Shown: positions 1 through 12,700 of the stretch, piece after piece | Layout of the letters: each line of letters starts with the position of its first letter | How positions within the stretch are numbered: position 1 is the first letter of the stretch | Assembly (NCBI GenBank): GCA_947561715.1 | Contig: OX387197.1 | Coordinates: 26,686,266-26,750,265 of the forward strand | DNA: 64,000 bases | Direction: 5' to 3' | From: Ascidia mentula | Taxonomy: Eukaryota > Chordata > Ascidiacea > Phlebobranchia > Ascidiidae | The notes under the pieces: generated by a model | What the model saw: the letters and a program-made list of their open reading frames with translations, nothing else | The model's database searches: none | What the model was told of the DNA's origin: nothing | Program-made: the position numbers and the translations under genes

Positions 1-2
1 CA

Positions 3-152
3 TTGATAAGCGTGCCCATGTCATCCATCATTATTTTGTACCCAACAAGACCTAGGAGAAGATATGCCAGAGCTTATTGGAAGTTCATGCTCCTTTTACT
101 TGTTTTGGGATCTTGTGCAGGTTGGTTGACTTTTAGCATTGCTGGACAGTAA
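3..152 (+). CDS. Possible 3'-terminal coding exon of an unknown membrane protein (partial)
   Basis: An open frame enters from the left edge and stops with TAA at 150-152. It reads a basic stretch (PTRPRRRYARAYWKF), then a hydrophobic helix (MLLLLVLGSC...GWLTFSIAG), and ends in GQ. This looks like the C-terminal membrane segment of a multi-pass protein, but I do not recognise the family. It does not resemble clarin exons, so it is probably not part of the gene whose exons follow at 1134. The frame is only 49 codons long, so chance is possible. Confidence 0.25.
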   Translation: MISVPMSSIIILYPTRPRRRYARAYWKFMLLLLVLGSCAGWLTFSIAGQ

Positions 153-1133
153 ACTCTTGTAGTTAACTTTATATGTTTGTAGGAATTGTCATTAATACAT
201 AGACTATAACAGCAACAAAACCAAGTACTGTCATCATAGGCATATCCAGGGGGTTAAAAGGTTTAGTATTTATGTCTATTTTGGTAGTTAAATAAGCACA
301 ATTGGAATTTTTTTCCCTGTGAAAACCAGGGAATTTTTTTGTTCGTCTAAAAAATGTGTCATGCTTAAACCTGCCCATGTTTCCAAACAAGTGCCTTTTT
401 TGTTATTTTAAGGATTAAGTGACTTTTTTCAGTAGTTATGTTGTTCTAGTGGTACCATACAGTTTCCTTAGTGTAAAACTAATTACATTTGTTGCAAAAT
501 GTAGCAAAGAAATTACCATTAGCGTATGCGTATAGGCAAAGAGCAACAATGGGGGAACACCACATGCAAAATAAATTATGTTTGATTTTATGAAAAAGCG
601 AACACCCATTTATTTCTCTTTGTTTACAAAAATATTGCCTAGCGATTTCTTCCAAAGTAAAAGAGAACGATAGGGATACTGAGACATTAGTAACCTGCAT
701 ATCATTCCATGAACTTGGTTAATTTTTAATTTATTTCATTTGTGCAAACATTGCTGTAACAATGTCTGGTTCTGCAAATAAGGAAACAACATGTTGAAAT
801 GTTTTAATTCTTACTGGAAACAACATCACATCAAACTATTTTCAGAACTAGTTGTTGAATTTACATTTTACCATTAGATTTTTTTAGACACTGGCTACCT
901 AGATTAATAGTTAAGTAATAAAATTACTTTGGATCTTTTCCTGCCCAACCAACCTTCATTTTATTTCATTCATCAGCAAAGTAAATAATTTGCTCTTGTC
1001 TTAACCAAAAAAAGAAAAAAATCACATAGTTTCGATCTCCAGGGGCAAAAGTTGTATGTCATGAATTTATAAATGTTACTTCAGCAATGCATAGTGGTGT
1101 AATCCAAAATTAAAACAAATATTTGTTTTTTAG
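153..1133. other. Non-coding stretch
   Basis: AT-rich sequence with short open frames on both strands and no recognisable exon. I looked here for clarin exons 1 to 3, which should precede the exon at 1134, and found none. It is either a long intron or the edge of a partial duplication. Confidence 0.5.
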
Positions 1134-1740
1134 CGTCATCCACACTTGTTGCCATGGTTGTTTACATTTCGTTCAAATTTAACGATGCAGAGAAATCTGT
1201 TCCACAGCCATCTGTAAGTTGTGACATTTCAAATTTTAACACTAAATTGAAAATAATATTTAAAATTTATCATTTGCATACATATTTTTTTCTAGAAAAC
1301 TTAATTTTTTTAAGCAAAGTGGAGCTGGTCATAACAGCTGCTGAGACCTTTTAGATCGAAAAAGTGGCCATCTGTCTACAGCTTACACAATTAATTTTTT
1401 TAGTTTTCAATTGTTAGGGGACTTCCCTGGAAACCTAACAACGACCAGAACCACTTAGTCACTACCATTAATTTGAAGGAATTAAATACATATTCTTATG
1501 AAAAAAAAATATTGTTTCTGTTTTATTTTCACTTCGTTTTTGGTTGTCATGGCCAAAGTATTTGCTTTTCAGACTTACAAGATAATCAGATCTGATTTTG
1601 GTTTCTCATTTTATCTTTTGGTTGGCTCTATTGGACTACTTATCATTGGAATTGTCTCTTCTTCTGTAGCCATGAAGAATAAACCCAAAACAGATAATGC
1701 ACCAAGAAAAAACAATCCAATAAATGTTTATATGTATTAG
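1134..1740 (+). CDS. Clarin-like protein, two C-terminal exons (partial gene copy)
   Basis: Two exons, 1134-1213 and 1573-1740 (stop TAG), with proper AG and GT borders, are matched exon for exon by the last two exons of the complete clarin-like gene at 2593-4007. Shared strings include AEKSVPQPS before the splice and IRSDFGFSFYLLV after it. Together they encode the third-to-fourth membrane segment region and a short cytoplasmic tail (KPKTDNAPRKNNPINVYMY). Both exons keep an open frame, so they look functional. Exons 1 to 3 are not visible between 152 and 1133. They either lie beyond the left edge, or this is a tail-only tandem duplicate. Clarins are four-helix membrane proteins related to tetraspanins; human CLRN1 is needed for sensory hair cell function. 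Confidence 0.6.
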
Positions 1741-2592
1741 AAAATTGGTGTTTAGGTTTAATAACTAAAATAACAATTTGGTGAATTCCTATAATTGTGT
1801 AATTTTTATTGCTTTGATGAAAACTAAAGCAGGCAGTAAGATGTTAGTTAGTAGTTTGATAGATCACTGTTTGTTGCATAATTTGGTGGAAACTTTTACC
1901 TTTAAACTTCAACAACCCCAAAGAGTACCTGACTGGTTAACATGTGTTATTTATATGTTGTGTTTACTGGTGTTACCTGTTGCAAACCACTACCTATGTT
2001 TTTTAGTTCTATTTTCAAACTGACAAATGCAATGAGTACAAGTGTGCAATATAATGTAATTAAGACCGCTGTCACTGTTTACCTGTGCATTCATTTTGTG
2101 ACTTTTCTATATTTGTGTTTAATTGCCTCTCAATCAAATCCATCCCATGTGGTGCCACCTAACCAAAAACTCAACTGTTCAGTTGCATTTTGAAGGTTTT
2201 GTTATACTGGACCATTATCAGTTTGTATTGAATTAGTGCTGAACTGTGTTGTTCATTCTGTGCCTTCCACATGTAATATTTGCATTTAATTGCAACTATT
2301 TTTAATATTTGATGTCAGTACTGTGTCCACATGGTATAGTTGCACTTAAAAAAAATGTTAATCCAAGTAGTCTAACACTAATGACCCCAACAACATTTTT
2401 GCAAATACACCCAGTGAAGGTTTGTTTAAATTATATGTCAATGCCAACCTAATGACTTCTATTTTGTGGCTTTTTATAATTGTGTATTGTGTGTGAACAA
2501 TCCCACCAGCAGGAGAGTTTTAAATTATTTTCTTTTTCAAAGGGAAACAAATATTTTAGAATTATAAGAAATTAAATTGGTGAAGTAAAAAA
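1741..2592. other. Intergenic, no gene seen
   Basis: AT-rich spacer between the two clarin-like units. The short open frames are not supported by splice sites or recognisable protein. A pyrimidine-rich AG (around 2550) lies upstream of the ATG at 2593 and could be a 5' splice-leader acceptor, as is common in tunicates, but this is inference. Confidence 0.4.
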
Positions 2593-4007
2593 ATGAAGAC
2601 TAATTTTGCAATCGGTGTGGTTGTCTGTAGCGTTGTGGCTATTTCATTGATCTCTGCTTCAATGGGAACAATTGAGTGGACCAGGAACAAGTTTAACCAT
2701 ACAGGGTTGTAAAATACATTAACAATTATCCTGTTGTACCATCCTGTGTCAACTTGACTTAATGTACAGATTACTTACAAAAACTTGACTTTATGCACAG
2801 ATTTCTTGCAAAAAAACTTGACTTTATGTACAGATTACTAACTAAGTGTTTGTCATTTTTAGTGATGGATGCCAAGGATTTCGAGTGTTGGGATTGTTTA
2901 ATGGGAAAGACGATATCATTGATGGTGTTGGGCTGCAGGGTGTTAGATGTATAAACCCCAATGAAAATAATAAATATTATAGCAGTAAGTAACAAACTGC
3001 ACTTTAGTTATTTATATGTGACATAATAGATTGTTCTTGATTGAAAACAATTATTTTTTAAGATTTTCGTAACCCAATGTCTGTCTTTTAGTATTTGATG
3101 GTGAGGTGGACAACCTGCCTGTTGTAATACTTCTCTATGTCACAATTGTTTTCTGCTCATTGGGTCTTGTTTTTCTGTTGATTGCTTTGGCAGTGTCTGC
3201 GTACAATGTGGTTGGTAAACCGTATGAAACATATGCTGGCCCGATTGGTTTGTTGCTGTATCTGGGTCTCTCAGGTAATTACATGATATTTGTAATTTAT
3301 TGATCTTGCTGATCCCACAGTAAGTTCAAATAAAATACTTATATTGCTAATTTAAATTTAGTTTTTTTAGATCAATTTTCATTTGATTTATGCCTTTATT
3401 TCTGAAAAAAAACTTGATGTGTCTAAAAAATGGTTTAAATTAGATTGTACTCTTATGCAGCAAAAATAAATGTTTGAATTTTTTTTGTGGTTTAAAGTTT
3501 AAACATTAGAAATTAATATCAGGCCGTTGTAAAGGTATTTTTGATACTTTTTCTTAGCATTGTTCGTGCTTATTTCCATGTTTGTTTACATTGGGTTCAA
3601 GTTTACTGAAGCAGAGAAATCAGTTCCACAGCCATCTGTAAGTTACAATCTATTTTCTAATTACCCCAAAACCAGTGTATGCAACCAAACCAAGAGTTAA
3701 GAACCTATAATAAAAATTTACGGTGTTTAATGAACTTTGACCTTGAAATACAATTGTTTTCATTAGTTTTTTAATCTTTCGTTGACAAAGTTAATGCACG
3801 TCAATTATTTGTTTTCAGACCTACGAAGTCATTAGATCTGATTTTGGTTTTTCCTTTTACCTTCTGGTCGTCTCCTTTGTACCACTTTTCTGTGGAATGG
3901 TGATAACATTCATGTCGGAAAAACGTAAAATAAAAACCAAGTTGCAGTCGAGGCAAAAAGCTGAAGAACACGCAAAAAATCAGAAAGATGAAATGTTCAT
4001 GTTTTAA
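2593..4007 (+). CDS. Clarin-like four-transmembrane protein
   Basis: Five exons join in phase: 2593-2708, 2863-2984, 3092-3274, 3558-3637 and 3819-4007. They give 229 residues, against 232 in human CLRN1. The first helix follows MKTNFAIGVVVCSVVAISL. An extracellular loop carries GLFNGKDD and a conserved cysteine (GVRCINP). The third exon holds helix 2 and the diagnostic YNVVGKPYETYAGPIGLLLY, which corresponds to clarin-1 YNAFGKPFETLHGPLGLYLL. Exons 4 and 5 encode helices 3 and 4 and a lysine-rich cytoplasmic tail. The start is the first ATG before a hydrophobic segment, with a short A-rich leader. A tail-only relative lies just upstream at 1134-1740. The role is probably in plasma-membrane or sensory-cell organisation, by family analogy. 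Confidence 0.82.
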
Positions 4008-5239
4008 AAGTTTTCTTAAGTAACAACTTCATGCAAATTTTAACCTGAAATGAAGGTTTCTTGAGTTAAAACCATTCCCACACAATGAGCAACTAGCACA
4101 GTTTGTTTTAAAATTGATCAATTTTGACTCATTGTTGTTTTAATTATTTTTACCTAATCTTTGTGGAAATTCCACCCTCGTTTGATGAAATACTCGTTTT
4201 TAACTTCACTGTCAAGTTTAAAGACGCTCAGTCCTATCAAATGTTTAATTGTGCCAAGTTGCTTTTTCAACACTCGTTAAAGAAAGCTGTTGCAATGGTT
4301 TAAACTATTTTGTTATTTTTCTACTCTCCAAGAGGTGCTGAAATTTACTTCTCGATTACATTTTAGTGTCAACACAACCAATGTAGCACATTTTTAAGAC
4401 CAAAAGTGGTCATTATTTTATTTGGACTATGTTTTAGACTAAATGTTCCAAACCTTTGTTTGAGTAAAAAACTTATTATAGTGTAATTGTGATCGCTGTC
4501 TTTTGAACACCTTTGTTTCAATCAATCATTGTGATTTTTCTGTAAATTTTGTGTTTTAATTACCTCATGAACCAAATGAATGCTGTGTAGTGTTAACTGT
4601 GCTAAATTAAAACATTAATTGTGCAAAATGCTTTTGCATTGTTTAAATGTGACCATTGTTACTATTTCAAGCAATAGAAGTCTGCTGTTTTGTGACAAAA
4701 ATAGTGTGCGCCCTTGTCGTGCTGCTTTTAGTGCTGTGAGAAAGTTAATATTGTGTTTGCAAAAATTGCATTAGTGTTTGACTTTCTGCTGTTGGTGAGT
4801 GTAGCAATTGAAAATGTACAAATAAAAATAATTTAGCAATTGGTCTTTCTTCGTGTTGATTTTCCTTTGCTTAAGTGGAGGTTAGGTGTTTGTTGGGCAA
4901 CGTTGCTTTTACAGCATTTGCACACTTTTGATTGATTTCAGGGAGTTGCAAAGATCAAAATACATATTTGGATTTGTTACCAAAAAAACAAATTAACAAT
5001 TTTTTTGGGTCAAGGCAAATTAAATATTATAAAAAAATTGATAACCGCTGCAGTAAAGGTATCAGTGCTACAGTGCAGACTTGGAGGGAGAACAATTTTT
5101 CCACAAACACTTCAAGAAAAACTTTTGACATCAAAAGGAGGTGCATATATAATGTAAACAGCATCAAACACATGGACGACCAAAACTAACTGCAGTGATT
5201 CCATGAAATGGTTTAACAAAAGAATACTCAGGGAATTCA
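4008..5239. other. Intergenic between convergent genes
   Basis: AT-rich 3' region between the clarin-like gene (+) and the IF3-like gene (-). A canonical AATAAA lies at 4821-4826, about 800 bp past the clarin stop, and could be its polyadenylation signal. The open frame around 4932-5189 has no splice support or recognisable domain. Confidence 0.45.
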
Positions 5240-6068
5240 CTACGATGTTTTTTTTTCAATTTTGCTCAATATAAATGGTCCCTGTTTTGCTGATGATTTC
5301 ATGTCAATATCAAAGTCACATTCTGCAGAACATTCTTTAAGGCAGCTCATCAGTAAGGATTCAAGTTTTTCCTGCAAGGCAAATAATTAAAACTCAACCA
5401 TACTGATTTGTGTCAGATACAATATAACAAGCACAAAATACAACTTGTGTCAATATAACTGATGGTTTGTTAATGGATAATTGAAACACATTACACCTGC
5501 ATTTTACACTGAAAATGATTGTAGTACAACAATAAAAATGTCTGTATCATTAGATTTTCGACTATTGCATTGGGTATTTTGTTTGTATTGAGGAATTGTC
5601 TTTGTATGATGAAAATCTTACAAACTTGTTAACACAAGAAATACGTAAACACAAAAAATATTTACGCACATAATTATCAGGAGCCTTTCTATTGGGCAAT
5701 AATTGAACTGTGACGCCAAGATCTTTATCAAGCCATTTCACAATCTGCCTTGCCTTTATGGTCATATCATTGACGTGAATGTTCTGTCTCAGTTTAACCA
5801 GTTTGTCTGAAACCAAAAACAACCTTTTTTCACAATTATGAATTAAAAATGATCAATTGCTTTCTGTTAAAATTATCGAAACTTTATTTTTGATCACAAC
5901 ACGCATTTTCAATGTAACTGTTTAAAACCATGAAGGGTATTTAAAATTTACATTGCCTTATTTATTGACATTCACAACACAACCTTTACCTTTGCCATGC
6001 GATTGCGAAGAAAGCGAAAATTTGGCAGCAGTGGGTCTGCTTCTGCATAATGTCCTTGCGGCAAACAT
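5240..6068 (-). CDS. Mitochondrial translation initiation factor IF-3-like, C-terminal domain only
   Basis: Three exons on the minus strand, 6068-5990, 5806-5670 and 5371-5240, join in phase to 115 residues. The first 25 or so residues (MFAARTLCRSRPTAAKFSLS) look like a mitochondrial targeting peptide: basic, Ser/Ala rich, no acidic residue. The rest aligns along the IF3 C-terminal domain: KLRQNIHVNDMTIKARQIVK matches human MTIF3 VRLSSNIGKHDLDTKTKQIQ, followed by WLDKDLGVTVQL and a final KQGPFILSKIEKK. IF3 binds the small ribosomal subunit and keeps the subunits apart; the C-domain does most of this in bacteria. Human MTIF3 is about 278 residues, with an N-domain and linker that are absent here. 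An in-frame TAA lies three codons before the ATG, so no longer reading frame exists without an extra upstream exon. Confidence 0.72.
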
Positions 6069-6744
6069 GCCCAGGTTTTATTGCAACAAATCTATTTTGT
6101 TTCAATTCATATCCGAAAATAAATCTATTGGTGACAAATATTTCACACGAAATCGTAATTAACAATAATCTTTGCTATTTGCAAACAGAAACAACAAGTT
6201 TGAAAGAATGACTTAATACACACCTCTCATCCGACCAAGAAATGTTTGACGCTAAAAGGGGAAATCCCTGAATGGAGCATAGCATAGCGTCCTCTACTGA
6301 CTGGTTTGCCGACCTTGAAATTTATGTTTTCGTTTAGGATTAAATTTACCGCAATTTAAAAATTTTTCAGTGAAATTTGTAGGAATATTCATGCCTTTAA
6401 AACAGTATTAGTAAACTTAAAATCTCTTGTTTAATCGGAAATCGGAAAAAACAAAAACATTCTCAAACTTAATACATGTATAAATTGGCAAAATGTGAAA
6501 CACGTAACATAAAATACCAGTTTATTATTACCAATAGAAACGTTAACCAACTTCTTGATTTCATATTTCTTTTTTTGCTGTCTTTCTAAATACAGGAATA
6601 ATTTGCTTCAACAAAGCACTATTTCGACACAAATAACAATCCAAATTAGTAAAGCCCAACACAACACACTACAATTTCATCAATCCCGGACATTCTTTGT
6701 TTAGCGTTCCTCTCATCCGGTCCACAGCAAGTTGATTCAAATTT
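6069..6744. other. Spacer between two minus-strand genes
   Basis: About 680 bp between the CLC stop (6745) and the IF3-like start (6068). It should hold the CLC 3' UTR and the promoter or leader of the IF3-like gene. No exon recognised. Confidence 0.45.
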
Positions 6745-9700
6745 TCAGGCCCTTGAATCCACATCCTCAACTTGAGTCTCTTCTTGATGGCTGTGTAAAG
6801 TTTTCTCGTTAAGTTTTTCTTCCAGCTTGTAACCCATCAAATCTTTTCTGTGAACGAACAATGTCGAATTGTCACAAAAACAAAAGATAACAATGTCACA
6901 AAACAAAGGATAACAATTTTAATGTAATTTTTTGAAACTGAAATTGCATTTATTTTAGAAATGAGTTACGTCGTAATTGCATTTGTGTTTACATATTCAG
7001 CAATTATTACGGCATCATGTCCAAGAATGTCACACACCGAGGTAAAAAAGAAACGTTTCAACTCAATCTTGTCACAAATTTAGGCAATTTCCATCACCTC
7101 TGCTTAGATTTTCATAAGTTTAGATTAAAAATTTGCGTTGATATGACTGTCGCATGATACTTTTCTTAAACCATACTTGTTCAAAACGAAGTAAGTATTT
7201 TTTTATTCACCAACCTCGTTATAATTCCGACCACTTGATTGTGGTCATCAACAATGGGGAGGTGTCTTAAACCCAAGGTGCGAAAGATGATGTAAGTTCG
7301 ATGAAGGGAAAATGTACTGGGAAGCGTCACGCATGAGCAGTTCGCGTACGGCATCTGAAAAAAATGGAGCCATGTTTCACAAAAATTCCGTCACATTTCT
7401 TATGTGTGTCAAAATTTAAAATTCCCCAGAGAGTGCTAAATTTATTTGTAATATTGCAATGATTGGTCGTAAATTAGGTTTTATTGAATGAGGTTTCACA
7501 AAACTAAATATGAAATATATTTTTCTGCGCGAAGCCTCTTGTATTATCGAGTTAAAGTAAACACAACACACCAGGTATAAAAACTTGTTGACGACTTCCG
7601 ACATTTCCAGAACTTTCCGAATCTTCTCGTAGGTCTTCCTGCTGTCAATCAACCGATCAACGTGAATCTGCCAACGAAAATCAACAAAACAATCATCACT
7701 TTTACACGTTTTACATTGCCCTGTCCAAAACGATGAATAGTTCGTATGATATAAATCTTTGCTTGTTTATCTGCAGTCCAACCTACCTTCTGATAGTCAA
7801 GAACCTCAACTTTTCCAACCTCTTCAGGTTCATCTGTGAAGATTTCCTCCTGTAGTAACAACATGCAAAGCTCGAGCCTGGAAATAAATTCTACTTTGTT
7901 GTTCATTGGCAATCATAAAAAACTAAATAATTTAAGAGTAAAAAAATGTTATTATTAAAATGTAGAAATTTATTGGGGCGCTCTCAGCATTTAAAGACAT
8001 TATATTATGACGTCATAAGGATATGCGTTAAATGCATTTTTGAGGTAGATAGTTTTATGTAAGAATGCCGATGGTTAAATTGTTTTGACCCAAAGTTACC
8101 TCGTGATGATGCCGCAGAACACGTGACCGCCTTCAGTCTTCTTCATTATGGGAAATCCCCCGTGCGTGGTTGTAAGAAGGAGTTTCGCCAACTTTCCGAT
8201 ATCTTCACACGGGTTGAGGGTGTGTACCGGGGAGGTCATGACGTCACTGGCTTGGTAGAGTTCCAGGTTAAGGCTGTTAAGGGTGACGTAATTTTAATTA
8301 CACCTGTCAGTAATGTTAATGTACGTAGTAGTAGTGACGTTGTATAAAAACTAATGATACGAAAACCCGTCATCACTTTCGAGTCAAACGAGTCACAAAC
8401 TCACACAGAGTTTCTCAACTCGTTTGGACAAACTCAGTGGAACCAACATTAGCTATAAAAACTTGAAGACTTTTTGTGTTGTCCCCTACACAAAATTAAC
8501 CACTCTAAGTGTTGTTGTTTGGGAAAGTCCCATGTAACCCCCCTCGATAGGTCACTGTGCACCTTTAGGGGTTCATGGACCCCAGATGAAAAACCCTGTT
8601 CCAAAACCATTAAACAGTATTCGTACACAATGATATTTCTTACAGATGTTTGTCTTTTTGGTAAACGACCGGTTCCGAATCCAGGAATGGAATGCACTTG
8701 AATTCTAGAAGAGCGTGATAAAGGGGGTGAGTGAAGTAATCGCCAACCCATTTTGACGTCATAATGGCCGACATAATGGGGAGAAGAAAGCTGATGTCGT
8801 TGGTGATTTCGACCTGATAAAAATGTTTGACAAAAGTAACTGAGCATGTGCAAGAAAAGGTTGACACGTTCACTATCATTATCCCAGTCACAGTGACGTA
8901 ACAACTTACCATTATGACGGTGAGTGACATAGTTAAACGGGATACTCCCCCAAAGAAAGATGCTGCACCAATAAGAGCCATAGCTCCCGGATCAATCCAT
9001 GCCCAGAACGGTTCTTCCTCTGGTGCGTGTATTCCGAACCAACTGACCATAGCCTGGCCGATAATACGACCATACAAACCACCAATAAAGCTGTGAGAAG
9101 TGGAAAATTTTAGTAGGAAGCCATGCCACTGTTTTATGCTGCAACAGGGGTTCTTAAGCGGGGGAATTTCCCACCAGGGAAGAATTTAGTATTTGCAAGA
9201 GGGGAATTTTCAAACGTTGATGAATTGTGAGAATTTAGTTTCTAAGCTTATAAAATACTGATATATAGATTGCATTCACAAGCACAAGCACACCAAACGC
9301 GTAACATATACAGAAAAACAATCTAGAATTTGGATAATAAGACAAAAAAGCCTCGTTCTAACTAAACTGTGAATAGAAACATGTTCTGCACTTACAGCAT
9401 GGGAACAACGAGACCACTGGATATCGACGTTCCTGCGGCCCAGCAAGCCAACAGATAGTAGAAGATTAAGACTGTTATAAGAACGCTGATATCAAACTGA
9501 CGATGAGTTCCGTTGGAGAAAAGATGTTTGATCGCTTGTTCTCCAGTGACGAAGAATAAAGTAGCGGCTGCAGAATGTACAGGTGGTAAAAAATTGTTGT
9601 CTGCTGATTAAGTCGTCTTTTTTGTTTGCGAAATTCAGTTTTTTTAAGTTAAACTGGAGTCAGTGGCTTATAACAAACTATGTTATAAAGTACAAGATTA

Positions 9701-12700
9701 AAACAACAGTCATTGTGTATAGTCGAAGTACAAATGACATGTAAAAATCTAACCGAAAATACTGACATCAATGGGTAAATGGCAGAAGTTATTTGCCACT
9801 GAAACAGCCTCAAACATTGTCATTTGCTTACTTACTGCATACAATATATTATCACTAGACAGCAGCAAAGTCGTCTAACCTTGGTTATAAGTTTTGTTGT
9901 TGAGCATGATGCCTTGTGACGTAGTCCACGTCACACCTTCAGCACACGTGTACCGTTCAACGTTATCCTCAGTACGAGGTGGCCAGTAGTCAGGAATCGT
10001 CACGTTCAAACACTCAGGGCTACAAGAATATACTTTCATTGTAAGGTTTCACGTGTACTAGTCTTTAGTACTTTAAAAACGCGTTACTTCCGAAGGTTAT
10101 CACGTTATGATTTAACCATTCGTAAATAATGGACACAGATACTGAAGAAAAACGGTTCTAAAAATGAATGGAAAATATTGGAGCTTTCTTACTTGTCACC
10201 AACTGTGATGGTTCCGTCATCGTAACACTCGTACTGGGAACAATTAAACGCCGCCGGTAGAAGAACTGACACTGTAGCTGTAATAATCTGAAATAAAGAA
10301 AATATAGCGTAAGTTTCCAAATCATTTAACTTAGGCTAAAGCATCAGGTAAAGACGATTGGAAATGTAATACATTCCGAAACAAACAAACAAACGTAATT
10401 GTGACGTCACCATGATGATGCAGGGTTCGATGAATCTGATGATGTTTCGCGTTCGATCCGACTTCACTCTGCTCAGGATCGTCCTCCTGCTCCTGGCGAT
10501 CTTTACATTAAGGAAGACGAAGAGGGATCCAAGGAGTCCTCCGATACATCCGAGGATGATACTCGGGATGAAGGCGAGGATGTTGCTGGCAAGATCTGTG
10601 TTCACCTTCGCGGAGGAAGAGGAGACAATTACAAACTACGGAAATGAATTGACAACCCTAACCCTAACCCATTGAAAGAAAAAAGCTGTTTGTAGAACGC
10701 ATTGGGAGATTGGATCACGCCCATGGGCCCTGGGGAGCAGCACCCCTCCCTCTCGCAATAGCCGCACCAACCAATTGTGGATACATATTAACTTTTTTTG
10801 GGTAAAATTCCATAATACGTAGTTACCCTTAATCGAATATAGTGATCAGTTTGAAAGTTAAACACTTGTGTTTCTCCCGTTAAGTTTTGTAGCATACTGA
10901 CAATATGCCTGACAGGATCAGTGATAAATACTTATACCCACCTGGAACATGACGTTGGTTTCAGCTTTGAAAAGTCCAAAACTTCCCTGATATTGAAAAC
11001 CCTTAAAAGCTGAGTTGAAGAGATCCGTGGTAAAGGTTGATACCATGCAGCAAAAGAATGTTTGCCATGACAACTTCATGTTCCAGAAGGAGGACACTTC
11101 CTCCATGGAGAAGAGGAGTCCACCAACGGGAGCTCCAAACGCGGAGGACACTCCTGCGGCCGCTCCGGCGGAGATAAAGTTCCTCCTGGAGAAGAAAAAA
11201 AGCCCCAATATTTATGACTATTAAACTGTGTTATTTCTTTAATAATTTAACAATAAATATTCGTTTAAGTTCTAAATATACATTCTCCATTATTCAATAC
11301 AAGCTGGAAAGTTTCTTAAATATTCCAAACCTGTCTTCAGAGTTGCGAAACCGCTGGAAATATTTTGGATGAATTCCGAACGAATCCGACTTAAACTGAC
11401 TCAGGCCGGCCCCCACCAGACCCCTAAAAATGTTTTAAAATTAAACATTTGTTTCGTCATAATATAGGGAACGATTGATTGCAACGAAGAGCTTTAAACC
11501 AACAATTCAAATTCGTCATGATTTGAAAAACCTCCAATGTGAAACTGTAATTTGTTGGTTTAAGCCGAACCGTAGTTGCAAAAGCACCAAACTCTTTTAT
11601 CAAAATGCACATTATTTCTTCTTTAAAGGTTTGCGCACACATAATTACAGCAGCAAGCCTTACCCCAAGTGTATCATGGGACCCTCTGGACCCACAGGCA
11701 TTCCCGACCCTACCGAAAATATACAAGACACGAACTTCACAACCATCGTGCGAATGTTGAAGATGTGACGAACAATTGTTCCATTTAAAAATCCGATGAG
11801 TTCTGGGATTCCTGAACCTCCAGCCGAGGGGCGGTACCACTAAAGGTAGTGCGAAATAAGTTATTTTCGTGCTATAGGAGATATAAAATTATAGGTTTGT
11901 ACTGAAATCTGAATGAATGTGTAAAGCGTGACTCGTTATAAGTGCAACGAATCTTGCATGGTATTGTATGAGCCACGTGGACCTACATACAAGTTTTTTG
12001 TTAAAATTTTATAAAACGTGATAAAAGCTGGCAAGATCATTTCCTGATGCACTGAAAACTCGGTGCAAATTTAATCCTCGATCTCCAAATCATGGACAAA
12101 CACCAGAATCACAAAAACAAACACCGCTTACCACAACCAGTACAGAAGAAGCCATCAGAAAAATCAAACTGTATCCAACCGCGAAAATCCAAGCTACTCC
12201 CAATCCGTCCTTAGAATACAACAACGTATAAAGCCCTAAAGCATTTAAACTTGTCATTAACATATCGTTGTATGGAACAACCAATATAACATACGTAGAA
12301 AAATTAGTCAAGACGCCTGACCCAATACACCAAGTGGAAAACCGGGTCGGGATTCATGGACAGGATATCCTGAGTTCGAAACCAGGGATGGTAATAAAAT
12401 TATACCTCAAGATAGAAGGTTGCGTAACTCCATTTCGTGTCGGAAATGAGGTCAATGAATTGATGCAATAAAAATCCAATCAGCCCAACGGCCAGACCGA
12501 TCATTCCCATCATCACCCATCTGTCCCAATCTAACCTAAATAGGTGCAAAGAAAGTGAACTCGGTATGTTGCGGGTGTAACAACAAACAACATATTCCAC
12601 AGGGGATAAATGCATTGATAACATACAAAAGGTAATTGACATTGAAGATCCAGCATAAATTCAAGGTTGTGTTTCTGTTTGGCGAAGATATGACAAGAAT

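Noticed and set aside
8449-8904. A 151-codon minus-strand frame and an overlapping 145-codon frame
   Set aside because: The 145-codon frame contains the CLC exons 9090-8910 and 8813-8644; the 151-codon frame runs through the second exon and intron in another phase and has no independent protein resemblance.
10655-10675. Telomere-like CCCTAACCC
   Set aside because: Only two units occur inside a CLC intron, so chance is the simplest explanation.
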